A stretch of 34,654 bases of DNA, from contig CABWYI010000005.1 in the NCBI GenBank assembly GCA_902509725.1, positions 1 to 34,654 on the forward strand, given 5' to 3'. Positions 26,621-33,943 of the stretch are shown one piece after another (positions within the stretch are counted from its first letter, which is position 1; each line of letters begins with the position of its first letter). Position numbers and translations under genes: made by a program. The stretch is from an uncultured Pelagibacteraceae bacterium. GTDB taxonomy: Bacteria; Pseudomonadota; Alphaproteobacteria; Pelagibacterales; Pelagibacteraceae. The notes beneath the pieces are model-generated. The model made no database searches. It saw only the letters and a program-made list of their open reading frames with translations, and was not told the DNA's origin.

Positions 26621-28080
26621 TAAAATATTTTATCTAAAACTTTCGCGGATGAGAGAACACCTGGCACACCAGCTCCTGGATGAGTGCCTGCTCCAACAAA
26701 ATAAAGACCATCATAAATTTCTGACTTATTATGAAACCTAAAATACGCTGATTGTGAAAATTTAGGTTGTATAGAAAAGCCAGAGCCATATTTTGTATTT
26801 AAGTCTTTCTCGAAATAATTTGGTGTTAAATAAAAATCATCAACAATGTTTTCTCTTAGACCGGGCATTAAATCTTTTTGCATTTTATCAATTACTAAGT
26901 TCTTCATTTTTTCACCTTCAATATTCCAATCAATTTTTGATTGATTATTTGGAACAGGAACTAAGACATAAAAGCAGTCTTGTCCTTCAGGAGCCATAGA
27001 TTTATCAGTCGCAGATGGTCTATGAAGATAGTAGCTAATGTCATTGTTTAATTTTTTTTTATCAAATATATCATCTAGATGTTCCTTATATTTATTGCCA
27101 AACTTTATTGTATGATGTTCTATCTTCTCATAGATTTTTTTTGTTCCAAAATAATAAACAAATAAACCCATTGAGTACTCCATTCTATTTTTTTTCCATT
27201 TAAATAAAAATGAATTTTTAGTATTCCCATTTAACATTTTTTCATAAACGGCAGGAGGGTCTGCATTACAAATAACATTTTGAGTGTTAATGATTGTTTG
27301 ATCGACTAATTGCACACCAGTAATTTTATTTTTATCTGTAATAATTCTATTCACTTCTTTTGATTTGATTATTTTTATCCCAACTTCATTCATCAATTTT
27401 TCGAATCCTTTTATAATATTTCCAGTTCCACCCATTGAATAATGTATTCCCCATTTTTTTTCTAAGTACAAAATTAATCCATAAATTGATGTCGTAGTAA
27501 AAGGATTTCCTCCAACTAAAAGAGGGTGCATACTTAGCATTCTTCTAAGTTTTTCATTTTTTATGTAAGATGAAACTAAGGAATAAACGGATTTATAGCT
27601 TTTAAGTCTTAAAAGTGCTGGAAGTTGCTGTAACATAACAAAAGGTTTATCAAAAGGAACATCTGCAAGCTCTGTAAACCCCTTGTCAAAAATTTTCCTT
27701 GTGAATTTGACTAATTTTTCATAGCCCAGCACATCTTCTTTGGATATTTCCTCAATTTGTCTTTTCATTTCTGTTTCATCACCTGAGTAATTGAATTTTG
27801 AATTATCTTCAAAAATAAATTGATACCAAATCTTTAAAGGAGTAAGTTCTATGAAATCTTTTGGATCTTTCTTAAATAATTCAAATAACTCTTTAATTAA
27901 GTAGGGTGCAGTGATTACAGTTGGACCACCATCGTAAGTAAATCCATTTCTTTTAAATACCCTAGCTCTTCCACCTAGATCTGGATGTTTTTCGATTAAA
28001 GTTACATCATGGCCTTTTGCTCTAAGCCGAAGGGCAGCTGCTATTCCTCCAAAACCAGAGCCAATTACAATAGAATCCAT
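26620..28080 (-). CDS. crtI: Phytoene desaturase
   Basis: FAD enzyme that introduces four double bases of desaturation into phytoene to give lycopene. 486 residues. N-terminal dinucleotide fold DSIVIGSGFGGIAAALRLRA, IEKHPDLGGRARVF, FTYDGGPTVITAP; central GGTGNIIKGFEKLM; ICNADPPAVYEKML; and the C-terminal flavin block GLYFVGAGTHPGAGVPGVL with the CrtI-specific PGAGVPGVL. It begins 39 bp after atpF on the same strand, and the spacer has no stem-loop terminator. A minus-strand TATAAA (28094-28089) could be a -10 of its own promoter but lacks a well-spaced -35. Confidence 0.96.
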   Translation of the reverse strand: MDSIVIGSGFGGIAAALRLRAKGHDVTLIEKHPDLGGRARVFKRNGFTYDGGPTVITAPYLIKELFELFKKDPKDFIELTPLKIWYQFIFEDNSKFNYSGDETEMKRQIEEISKEDVLGYEKLVKFTRKIFDKGFTELADVPFDKPFVMLQQLPALLRLKSYKSVYSLVSSYIKNEKLRRMLSMHPLLVGGNPFTTTSIYGLILYLEKKWGIHYSMGGTGNIIKGFEKLMNEVGIKIIKSKEVNRIITDKNKITGVQLVDQTIINTQNVICNADPPAVYEKMLNGNTKNSFLFKWKKNRMEYSMGLFVYYFGTKKIYEKIEHHTIKFGNKYKEHLDDIFDKKKLNNDISYYLHRPSATDKSMAPEGQDCFYVLVPVPNNQSKIDWNIEGEKMKNLVIDKMQKDLMPGLRENIVDDFYLTPNYFEKDLNTKYGSGFSIQPKFSQSAYFRFHNKSEIYDGLYFVGAGTHPGAGVPGVLSSAKVLDKIF

Positions 28081-28119
28081 GGAGTTAATTTATAGTTTTT
28101 TAAAAAAATTGTAAGCGTA

Positions 28120-28617
28120 TTATGAGTTAATCTTTTTTAACTCCTCTTTAGTTTCATCCAAATTTTTTTGAAACAATGTATCAAGTTTTGACTTATCTAC
28201 AGATGTTGAGATAATTTTTTTTACAGAATCTATAGAAATTTTAATTGACGTATTCTTAATTTCTTTAATTGCAGTTTCTTTCATTTGATTTATCTTAATT
28301 TGTGTTAAATTTTTTTTTATTTCCGATGATTTATGAAATTTATCATTTAGTTCAATGATTAAATTATCACTGTCTTTTTTTGCTTGATCTAATATTTCCT
28401 TACTTATTGATTGAGCTGTGTCTAACTTATTCTGTGCTTTATCCAGCAATAATTTAGCTTCTGTTCTAAGTGTTTCACTTTCATCAATTTCATTCTCAAT
28501 GTCAGAAATTAATTTGTTAAGAATGTTGTTTACTTTGTGAGGGACCTTTAAATAAATTAACCCTCCAAAAAATACAATAAAAGAAACTGCTACCCAGAAA
28601 GTTGCATCAATTACCAT
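28120..28617 (-). CDS. atpF: ATP synthase F0 subunit b
   Basis: Peripheral stalk subunit. I choose the ATG at 28617 (MVIDATFWVAVSF), 165 residues, because it is preceded by GGAG nine bases upstream and the family starts near ...DATFWV; an ATG at 28650 would add 11 atypical residues. One membrane helix (about residues 5-24) is followed by a long charged helix through the C-terminus. It overlaps the b' gene by 11 nt. Two b-type subunits in tandem (b and b') are typical of alphaproteobacteria and phototrophs. Confidence 0.9.
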   Translation of the reverse strand: MVIDATFWVAVSFIVFFGGLIYLKVPHKVNNILNKLISDIENEIDESETLRTEAKLLLDKAQNKLDTAQSISKEILDQAKKDSDNLIIELNDKFHKSSEIKKNLTQIKINQMKETAIKEIKNTSIKISIDSVKKIISTSVDKSKLDTLFQKNLDETKEELKKINS

Positions 28618-29197
28618 AGTATTTATCTCCATTTTTTTTTGATAGATCATTAACTATTGCGGAGATGCTACTATTGTTTACCTCTGCTCCAATTATTTTT
28701 TTCAAAAGTTCAGTAGAAGTTTCAATCGCAATTTTATTTATTTTTTCAGGAGCATTTCCTTTAAGGATATCAATTTCTTGTTCAGTTTTTTCAATTTCTT
28801 CTTCAATTTGTTTATCTAAAATTTCTTTTTTAGAATTGATTTCTTTGAGAGCTTTTTCTCTTGCATTTTTAAAAATGTTTGTAGCTTCAAATTTACTTTT
28901 TAAAATTATATCTTCATATTCTTTAAGTTTTGTCTCGCTATTTTTTCTTTGTTTTTCTGCAGCCTCAATATTTTCTTGTATTTGAGATTTCCTTAATTCC
29001 AAATTAGCACTTATTTTTGGTAATATTATTTTTGATAAAACAACATACAGAATTCCAAAAGTAAGTGTAAGCCAAAATATTTGTGAAATCCAAAATTCAG
29101 GATTTAATTGAGGCATACCTCCACTTTCAGCTGCAAAAACATCTTTTAAAAAAAAGAAATTGAAAAATATCAGCTGAATAAATATTTTTTTAATCAT
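28607..29197 (-). CDS. atpF': ATP synthase F0 subunit b'
   Basis: Second peripheral stalk subunit, 196 residues from the ATG at 29197; the frame opens at a TTG at 29212 inside the end of atpE, which is less likely. The N-terminus MIKKIFIQLIFFNFFFLKDVFAAES looks like a cleavable signal or an extra helix, ahead of MPQLNPEFWISQIFWLTLTF, the family's membrane helix. The remainder is a charged coiled coil rich in K and E. It lies 4 bp downstream of atpE and overlaps atpF by 11 nt. Confidence 0.9.
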   Translation of the reverse strand: MIKKIFIQLIFFNFFFLKDVFAAESGGMPQLNPEFWISQIFWLTLTFGILYVVLSKIILPKISANLELRKSQIQENIEAAEKQRKNSETKLKEYEDIILKSKFEATNIFKNAREKALKEINSKKEILDKQIEEEIEKTEQEIDILKGNAPEKINKIAIETSTELLKKIIGAEVNNSSISAIVNDLSKKNGDKYYGN

Positions 29198-29201
29198 CAA
29201 T

Positions 29202-29429
29202 CTAAAATGCAAAAAGAATGATTAACGCAACTACTAATCCAAATAATCCTGTTGCTTCAGCTAAAGCAAAGCCCAAAAGCAAATTTGGAAATTGTTTCTG
29301 TGCAGCGGATGGATTTCTCATTGCTCCTGACAAATAGTTTCCAAAAATTATTCCAATACCAACACCGGCACCTGCTAGAGCTATTGCTGCTAAACCTGCT
29401 CCTATCATTTTTGCTGCTTCTAATTCCAT
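29202..29429 (-). CDS. atpE: ATP synthase F0 subunit c (proteolipid)
   Basis: 75-residue rotor-ring subunit with two hydrophobic helices and the polar loop MRNPSA. The ion-carrying carboxylate is the glutamate in GFALAEATGLFGL. The glutamine, valine and serine/threonine set of sodium-binding rings is not evident (the first helix is glycine/alanine-rich: GAGVGIGIIFG), so a proton ring is expected. The gene has the best ribosome binding site I saw in the window. Confidence 0.97.
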   Translation of the reverse strand: MELEAAKMIGAGLAAIALAGAGVGIGIIFGNYLSGAMRNPSAAQKQFPNLLLGFALAEATGLFGLVVALIILFAF

Positions 29430-29440
29430 TATATCCTCCT
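29430..29440 (-). promoter_or_regulatory. Consensus ribosome binding site of atpE
   Basis: AGGAGG (29440-29435) lies 5 nt before the atpE ATG. Most starts in this window have weak or no Shine-Dalgarno sequence, so this full match is exceptional. Ring subunit c is needed in about ten copies per complex, which fits a strong initiation site. Confidence 0.8.
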
Positions 29441-29447
29441 ATGTTAA

Positions 29448-30182
29448 TTAATGGTGTAAATTTAATGCATCGTTTAAATAGATACATGTTAAGATTGCAA
29501 AAACATATGCTTGAAGAAAAGCAACTAAGATCTCCAAACCAGTTAATGCAACCGAAAAACTCAGTGGAAGCCATCCACCGACTATTCCAAGACTTATTAC
29601 AAAGCCTCCGAAAACTTTCATCATTGTATGACCTGCCATCATATTAGCAAAAAGTCTTACAGATAAACTTATAGGTCTACTCAAATAAGATATAATTTCA
29701 ATTACCACTATCAAAGGCAGAAGAACAATTGGCACACCGCTTGGTACAAATAATCTCAAATAACCCAAGCCATGTTTGATAAACCCTATAATTGTAACCC
29801 CAATAAAAATAAATGCTGCCAAAACAAAAGTAACAATAATATGACTAGTAACAGTAAATGTGTACGGTATCATTCCGAACATGTTGCAGAAAAGTACGAA
29901 CATAAATAATGAAAATATAAATGAAAAATAGGGTTTTGCTTTTGATCCAGCTGTATCGCTTATCATTTTTGATACAAACGAGTAACTAAGCTCAGCAAGA
30001 AGTTGAATTTTGTTTGGTAGTTTTGAGTTTTTTTTTGATCCTAAATTAAAAATGATTAAAATAGCTAAAGAGCTTACAACCATAAACAAACTAGCGTTTG
30101 TAAATGAGATATCAAAATTACCTATCTTAATTTCTGGACCAATTCTATATACTTCGAATTGGGTCATCGGGTTTGCTGCCAT
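29448..30182 (-). CDS. atpB: ATP synthase F0 subunit a
   Basis: Membrane stator that forms the proton half-channels against the c ring. 244 residues with five or six helices. The essential arginine lies in SRPISLSVRLFANMMAGH, a near-perfect family signature. MTQFEVYRIGPEIKIGNFDISFTN is the normal alphaproteobacterial N-terminus; a second ATG five codons in could also serve. It lies 10 bp after atpI and 18 bp before atpE. Confidence 0.97.
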   Translation of the reverse strand: MAANPMTQFEVYRIGPEIKIGNFDISFTNASLFMVVSSLAILIIFNLGSKKNSKLPNKIQLLAELSYSFVSKMISDTAGSKAKPYFSFIFSLFMFVLFCNMFGMIPYTFTVTSHIIVTFVLAAFIFIGVTIIGFIKHGLGYLRLFVPSGVPIVLLPLIVVIEIISYLSRPISLSVRLFANMMAGHTMMKVFGGFVISLGIVGGWLPLSFSVALTGLEILVAFLQAYVFAILTCIYLNDALNLHH

Positions 30183-30192
30183 AAATCTTTAT

Positions 30193-30468
30193 CTATTTTT
30201 GCATATTTTTTGCAGACTTAATTACATTTGTTATTCCAGCAATTACACCTACAAAAAAAAATATTAAAATTAACCAAGGTTTAGTACCAAAGGTATTGTC
30301 TAAAATAAACCCAATAATTGTCCCTACAGCCACTGCCGAGACCAACTCAGTGCTTAGCTTAAAAGCAGTGCCAATCGGCGAAGTATCTCGGTTTTTATTG
30401 TTTAAATCTCTCTTAGAGAGCCTTTTTTTTGCAATCTCTAAGCGAGTTTTAAAAGGATCTTTGGCCAT
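30193..30468 (-). CDS. atpI: ATP synthase assembly protein, AtpI/AtpZ family
   Basis: 91-residue two-helix membrane protein (STELVSAVAVGTIIGFILDN and WLILIFFFVGVIAGI) with a basic N-terminal tail and GTKPWLILIFF between the helices, the alphaproteobacterial AtpI pattern. Such proteins assist c-ring assembly or magnesium supply to the F0F1 complex. It is the first F0 gene, 9 bp after smc; no separate promoter could be identified in that gap, so transcription likely starts inside or ahead of smc. Confidence 0.88.
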   Translation of the reverse strand: MAKDPFKTRLEIAKKRLSKRDLNNKNRDTSPIGTAFKLSTELVSAVAVGTIIGFILDNTFGTKPWLILIFFFVGVIAGITNVIKSAKNMQK

Positions 30469-30477
30469 CAGAATATA

Positions 30478-32874
30478 TTAAGCAACCATACTCTCTGCTT
30501 TTTGTAAATCAACTGCAACTAATTGGCTTATACCTTTTTCAGGCATTGTAACACCGTATAATCTGTTCATTTTAGACATAGTTAGCGCGTGGTGTGTAAC
30601 AATGATAAATTTTGTATTTGTAATTTTTGTAAGTTCTTCAAGCAAGCTACAGAACCTTGTTACATTGGCGTCATCTAACGGAGCGTCAACTTCGTCTAAA
30701 ACACAAATAGGTGATGGATTAGTTAAAAAAACTGCAAAAACCAGCGATAGAGCCGTTAATGCTTGTTCTCCTCCAGACAATAAAGTTATAGACTGCAATC
30801 TTTTACCAGGTGGACTAACTAACATTTCTAAACCTGCTTCTAAAGGGTCATCTGAGTCTACTAATTCTAATTTCGCATTTCCACCATTAAATAATTTTGT
30901 ATACACTTCATTAAATTTTCTATTAACTTTATCAAAAGCTTCAATTAATCTCTCTCTACCTTTTTGATTTAGTTCGTTTATACTATCTTTTAATTTTATT
31001 ATCGCTGTAACTAAATCAGCACGATCTTGTTCCATTTTTTTTATTTCTGCTTCATATTTATTTGTCTCTTCATCAGCCTTTAAATTGACAGAACCCAATT
31101 TATCTCTCTCTTGTTTTTTTTTATCTAATAAATCTTCTTGGTTTACTGCATCGGGAAGTTCCTCTTTGCCAAACAGATTTGAATTTTCTAGAATATTTCC
31201 TTCTAAAAGGTTTAATTCTGAATTTATTCTATCAATTAAATCGTCCTTTCTCTTTTTTAATCCTTCAATAGTTGCACCTGAGCTTGCTCTTCTTTCTCTT
31301 ATTTGTATAGATTGTTCTTGAATTTCATTTAATTGTGTCCTCAAAGAATCTATTTTTTGATCTGTGATATTTATTATTGACTCATTATCATTTTTTTCAT
31401 TCTCAGAAATTCTTAACCCTTCAGAGATTTGACCTTTTTTTTCAGCTTGTAATTTTGGTTGATTATCTAATTTTTCTAATTGTAAAGACAATTTGCTCTT
31501 TCTCTCAGATAGTTCAGTAACCATTTTTTCAGAATTCGCTAATAAATTTTTCCAGCTTTCGATTTCTTTATCAATAATATTAATTCTTTCATTTCTTTTG
31601 ATTGATTCTCTTTTTATATTCTGATTTTGACTATAGCTTTGAGCATATTCTTCGATAATTGATTTACAGTTGTCAAGTGCAGTTATTGCTTCAGTATTCT
31701 TTTTTGACTCGATTAATTCTTTTACAATATCTATTTCATTTTTTAACTTATTTTTAGCAGCTTCTAGATCTTGATTGGATTTTTTTTCTGTTTCATAATA
31801 CTTTGAGTCAACTTCTATCAGATCACTTTTTTCTTCTTTAAGCCTTTTTTCATTTGAATTAGCATCAATTACAATTCCTTTTTCTCTGCCAATATCATCA
31901 TCAAATGTTTTAAGTGATTTTTTTATGTTTTCTATTTCATTTTGAATTCTGGTATTTTCTTCATCCAATCCCTGAAGTTCTAAATTAAGTCTTTGAATCT
32001 TTGAAAGATTTTCAATATTTTTTTGTCTTAACGGTTCAACTTTTTCAGTTTCTAATTTAACTAAACTTTCTAGTTCGTTAATTTTCTTATTAAAACCACT
32101 TACTTCATCCTCAGCTTCGGTATTAATTTCATTCTCTACTTTTATTTCTTTATCAATTTCTAATAATTTAAGATAATATAGACCTGCTTCAATTTTTTTG
32201 ATTTCATCAGATATGTTTTTATATTTAGTGGCTTCTTCAGCTTGTTTTTGAAGATTTGCCAGTTGTTTTTCTTGTTGTCTTCTAAGTTCATCAGCTCTTT
32301 TTAAGTTATTTTCAGCAGCAGTTAATCTTAATTCGGCTTCGTGTCTTCTTACATGTAGACCCGATATACCAGCCGCCTCCTCAAGAATCGCTCTTCTATC
32401 AGTTGGTTTTGCGGTAACTAAAGCACCAATACGACCTTGACTAATCATTGAGGGTGAGTGAGCCCCAGTAGAAAGATCTGCAAAAAACATTTGAGCATCT
32501 CTTGCTCTCACTTCTTTGTCATTGATGTAAAATTTAGATCCCTTGTCTTTTTCAATTTTTCTCCTGATGTTAATTTCATCTAGCTCTCTAAATTGGACAG
32601 GCCCATCTTTGCTCTCATTAAATACAGTAACCGCTACCTCAGCAATATTTTTAGATGTTTTATTTGAGGTGCCTGAAAATATTACGTCCTCCATTCCAGA
32701 TCCTCGCATGCTCTTAGCAGATGTCTCTCCCATTACCCATCTAAGCGACTCTACAATATTGGATTTTCCACAACCATTAGGTCCCACAATACCGGTCAAA
32801 CCACCTTCTATTAGAAAGTTGGTTTTATCAGCAAAAGACTTGAACCCATTGAGTTGGATTTTTTTAAACTCCAT
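30478..32874 (-). CDS. smc: Chromosome segregation protein SMC, short form without visible hinge
   Basis: ATPase of the condensin-like complex that organises the chromosome. Walker A GPNGCGKSN (residues 31-39) and the N-terminal head run to about 195, with LEEAAGISGLHVRRHEAE. The C-terminal head begins near 594 (GSVNLKADEE) and holds the signature LSGGEQALTA (from residue 699), Walker B CVLDEVDAPLDD and the VTHHALTM switch. Between them lie only about 400 residues of charged coiled coil, against about 800 in ordinary bacterial SMC, and no glycine-rich hinge domain can be recognised. Length is 798 residues rather than the usual 1,100-1,200. Heads look intact. ScpA and ScpB are not in the window. 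Confidence 0.93.
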   Translation of the reverse strand: MEFKKIQLNGFKSFADKTNFLIEGGLTGIVGPNGCGKSNIVESLRWVMGETSAKSMRGSGMEDVIFSGTSNKTSKNIAEVAVTVFNESKDGPVQFRELDEINIRRKIEKDKGSKFYINDKEVRARDAQMFFADLSTGAHSPSMISQGRIGALVTAKPTDRRAILEEAAGISGLHVRRHEAELRLTAAENNLKRADELRRQQEKQLANLQKQAEEATKYKNISDEIKKIEAGLYYLKLLEIDKEIKVENEINTEAEDEVSGFNKKINELESLVKLETEKVEPLRQKNIENLSKIQRLNLELQGLDEENTRIQNEIENIKKSLKTFDDDIGREKGIVIDANSNEKRLKEEKSDLIEVDSKYYETEKKSNQDLEAAKNKLKNEIDIVKELIESKKNTEAITALDNCKSIIEEYAQSYSQNQNIKRESIKRNERINIIDKEIESWKNLLANSEKMVTELSERKSKLSLQLEKLDNQPKLQAEKKGQISEGLRISENEKNDNESIINITDQKIDSLRTQLNEIQEQSIQIRERRASSGATIEGLKKRKDDLIDRINSELNLLEGNILENSNLFGKEELPDAVNQEDLLDKKKQERDKLGSVNLKADEETNKYEAEIKKMEQDRADLVTAIIKLKDSINELNQKGRERLIEAFDKVNRKFNEVYTKLFNGGNAKLELVDSDDPLEAGLEMLVSPPGKRLQSITLLSGGEQALTALSLVFAVFLTNPSPICVLDEVDAPLDDANVTRFCSLLEELTKITNTKFIIVTHHALTMSKMNRLYGVTMPEKGISQLVAVDLQKAESMVA

Positions 32875-32882
32875 GGATTAAC

Positions 32883-33458
32883 TTATATCAGTTTTTCTAA
32901 TGTTTTTTTTATATTTTTGTAATTGAGGGATTTTTCAAACTTTTTATTATTAATTATTATCGTAGGAGTAGCATTTACTTTAAATTTTGTTGTACCCTCG
33001 ATTCGATCATTTAAAACAAAATCTTCAATTTCTTTATTATTAATACATTTTTCGAAATCTATATTGAAGCCTTGATTTTTTACAAATTTTTTAAGATTCT
33101 CATTCATCTCATTTATATTATTTCCTTTTACCCACTCCTGTTGTTTTAAGTAAAGCTTTTCCAAAATTTCCAAACCCTGACCATCTTTACATTGAGCAAT
33201 TTTTGAGGCATTGAAAGCTGCAATGTCCAGTGGAAAATGTCTAAATTCTATATTGGCTAATCCAGTATCTATATAATCTATTTTAAGTTGAGGATAAATA
33301 TCTTTATGGAAATTTGCACAATGACTGCATGTTAGAGACTCATAAGCAATAATTGTTATTTTTGCATTTTTTTTTCCAGAAATTATTCGGCTAGGTTCGG
33401 CGCTAACACTTAAGGCTAAACCAAAAAAAAATAATATAAATAAATAAATTTTTTTCAT
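32883..33458 (-). CDS. Periplasmic DsbA-family thiol oxidoreductase
   Basis: 191 residues: signal peptide (KKIYLFILFFFGLALSVSA), then a thioredoxin-fold domain with the redox motif CSHC in YESLTCSHCANFHKD, a long helical insert, and the cis-proline loop VNATPTIII. It probably introduces or shuffles disulfides in exported proteins. This DsbA-like gene between a DUF721 gene and smc is a common alphaproteobacterial arrangement. ATG at 33458 overlaps the DUF721 stop by 4 nt. Two further cysteines (CKDGQ and KCINN) lie in the insert. Confidence 0.92.
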   Translation of the reverse strand: MKKIYLFILFFFGLALSVSAEPSRIISGKKNAKITIIAYESLTCSHCANFHKDIYPQLKIDYIDTGLANIEFRHFPLDIAAFNASKIAQCKDGQGLEILEKLYLKQQEWVKGNNINEMNENLKKFVKNQGFNIDFEKCINNKEIEDFVLNDRIEGTTKFKVNATPTIIINNKKFEKSLNYKNIKKTLEKLI

Positions 33459-33943
33459 TTTCCTTTAAACACTTTTGTAAACTCAAGCAATGATTTTTTA
33501 ATTTTTTCATTCTTAACATTGTAAATTTTATTTTCATATTTATTTTTTGTCACATGAATTTTTAAATTCTTTTTATCATCAGAAATTTTTTGCTCATTTT
33601 CGAAACTTGAAAATTTAATTTTTTCTACAATAGTTTTCCCAAAGAAACTATTCATTCTATCTATAATTTCTGATTTTGAGTATTCCAGGTCTACCTCATG
33701 ACCTCTTTTTACCATAATTAATAAAGTGCTAACCCCAAACTTATTTGAATTTTTAAATGATTTAGGATAACAAACTTTAAAAAGATTTTCTCCAGCTATA
33801 AGTTTCCAATTATTTAATGTTTCTGAATAAACTTGACCTCTATTATTGATTACTTTTTTAATATTTTTTGGCAAAGTGTCCTTAAAGGATCTTAAACCTT
33901 GAATGGTGCCCAATCTCTGCTTAATATTATTTTTATATTGCAT
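33455..33943 (-). CDS. DUF721 (DciA-like) protein
   Basis: 162 residues. LNNWKLIAGENLFKVCYPKSF and VSTLLIMVKRGHEVDLEYSKSEIIDRMNSFFGK follow the DUF721 pattern (L..W..I.G..L.....P, L.V.V......L......I..R.N..FG). Some DUF721 members, named DciA, recruit or load the replicative helicase in bacteria lacking DnaC. The C-terminal third is lysine-rich and looks disordered. It heads the 12.5-kb minus-strand run, and its start codon directly abuts the mutY start codon, so any promoter must lie inside mutY. Confidence 0.8.
   Translation of the reverse strand: MQYKNNIKQRLGTIQGLRSFKDTLPKNIKKVINNRGQVYSETLNNWKLIAGENLFKVCYPKSFKNSNKFGVSTLLIMVKRGHEVDLEYSKSEIIDRMNSFFGKTIVEKIKFSSFENEQKISDDKKNLKIHVTKNKYENKIYNVKNEKIKKSLLEFTKVFKGK

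Noticed and set aside
28081..28119. T-tract and A-tract between atpF and crtI as a terminator
   Set aside because: The inverted repeat is made only of A and T with no GC-rich stem, so it is not a credible intrinsic terminator.
29252..29647. A 131-codon plus-strand frame over atpE and atpB
   Set aside because: Shadow of the F0 genes; leucine-rich runs arise from the antisense of alanine/serine-rich helices, and no start site or neighbour supports it.
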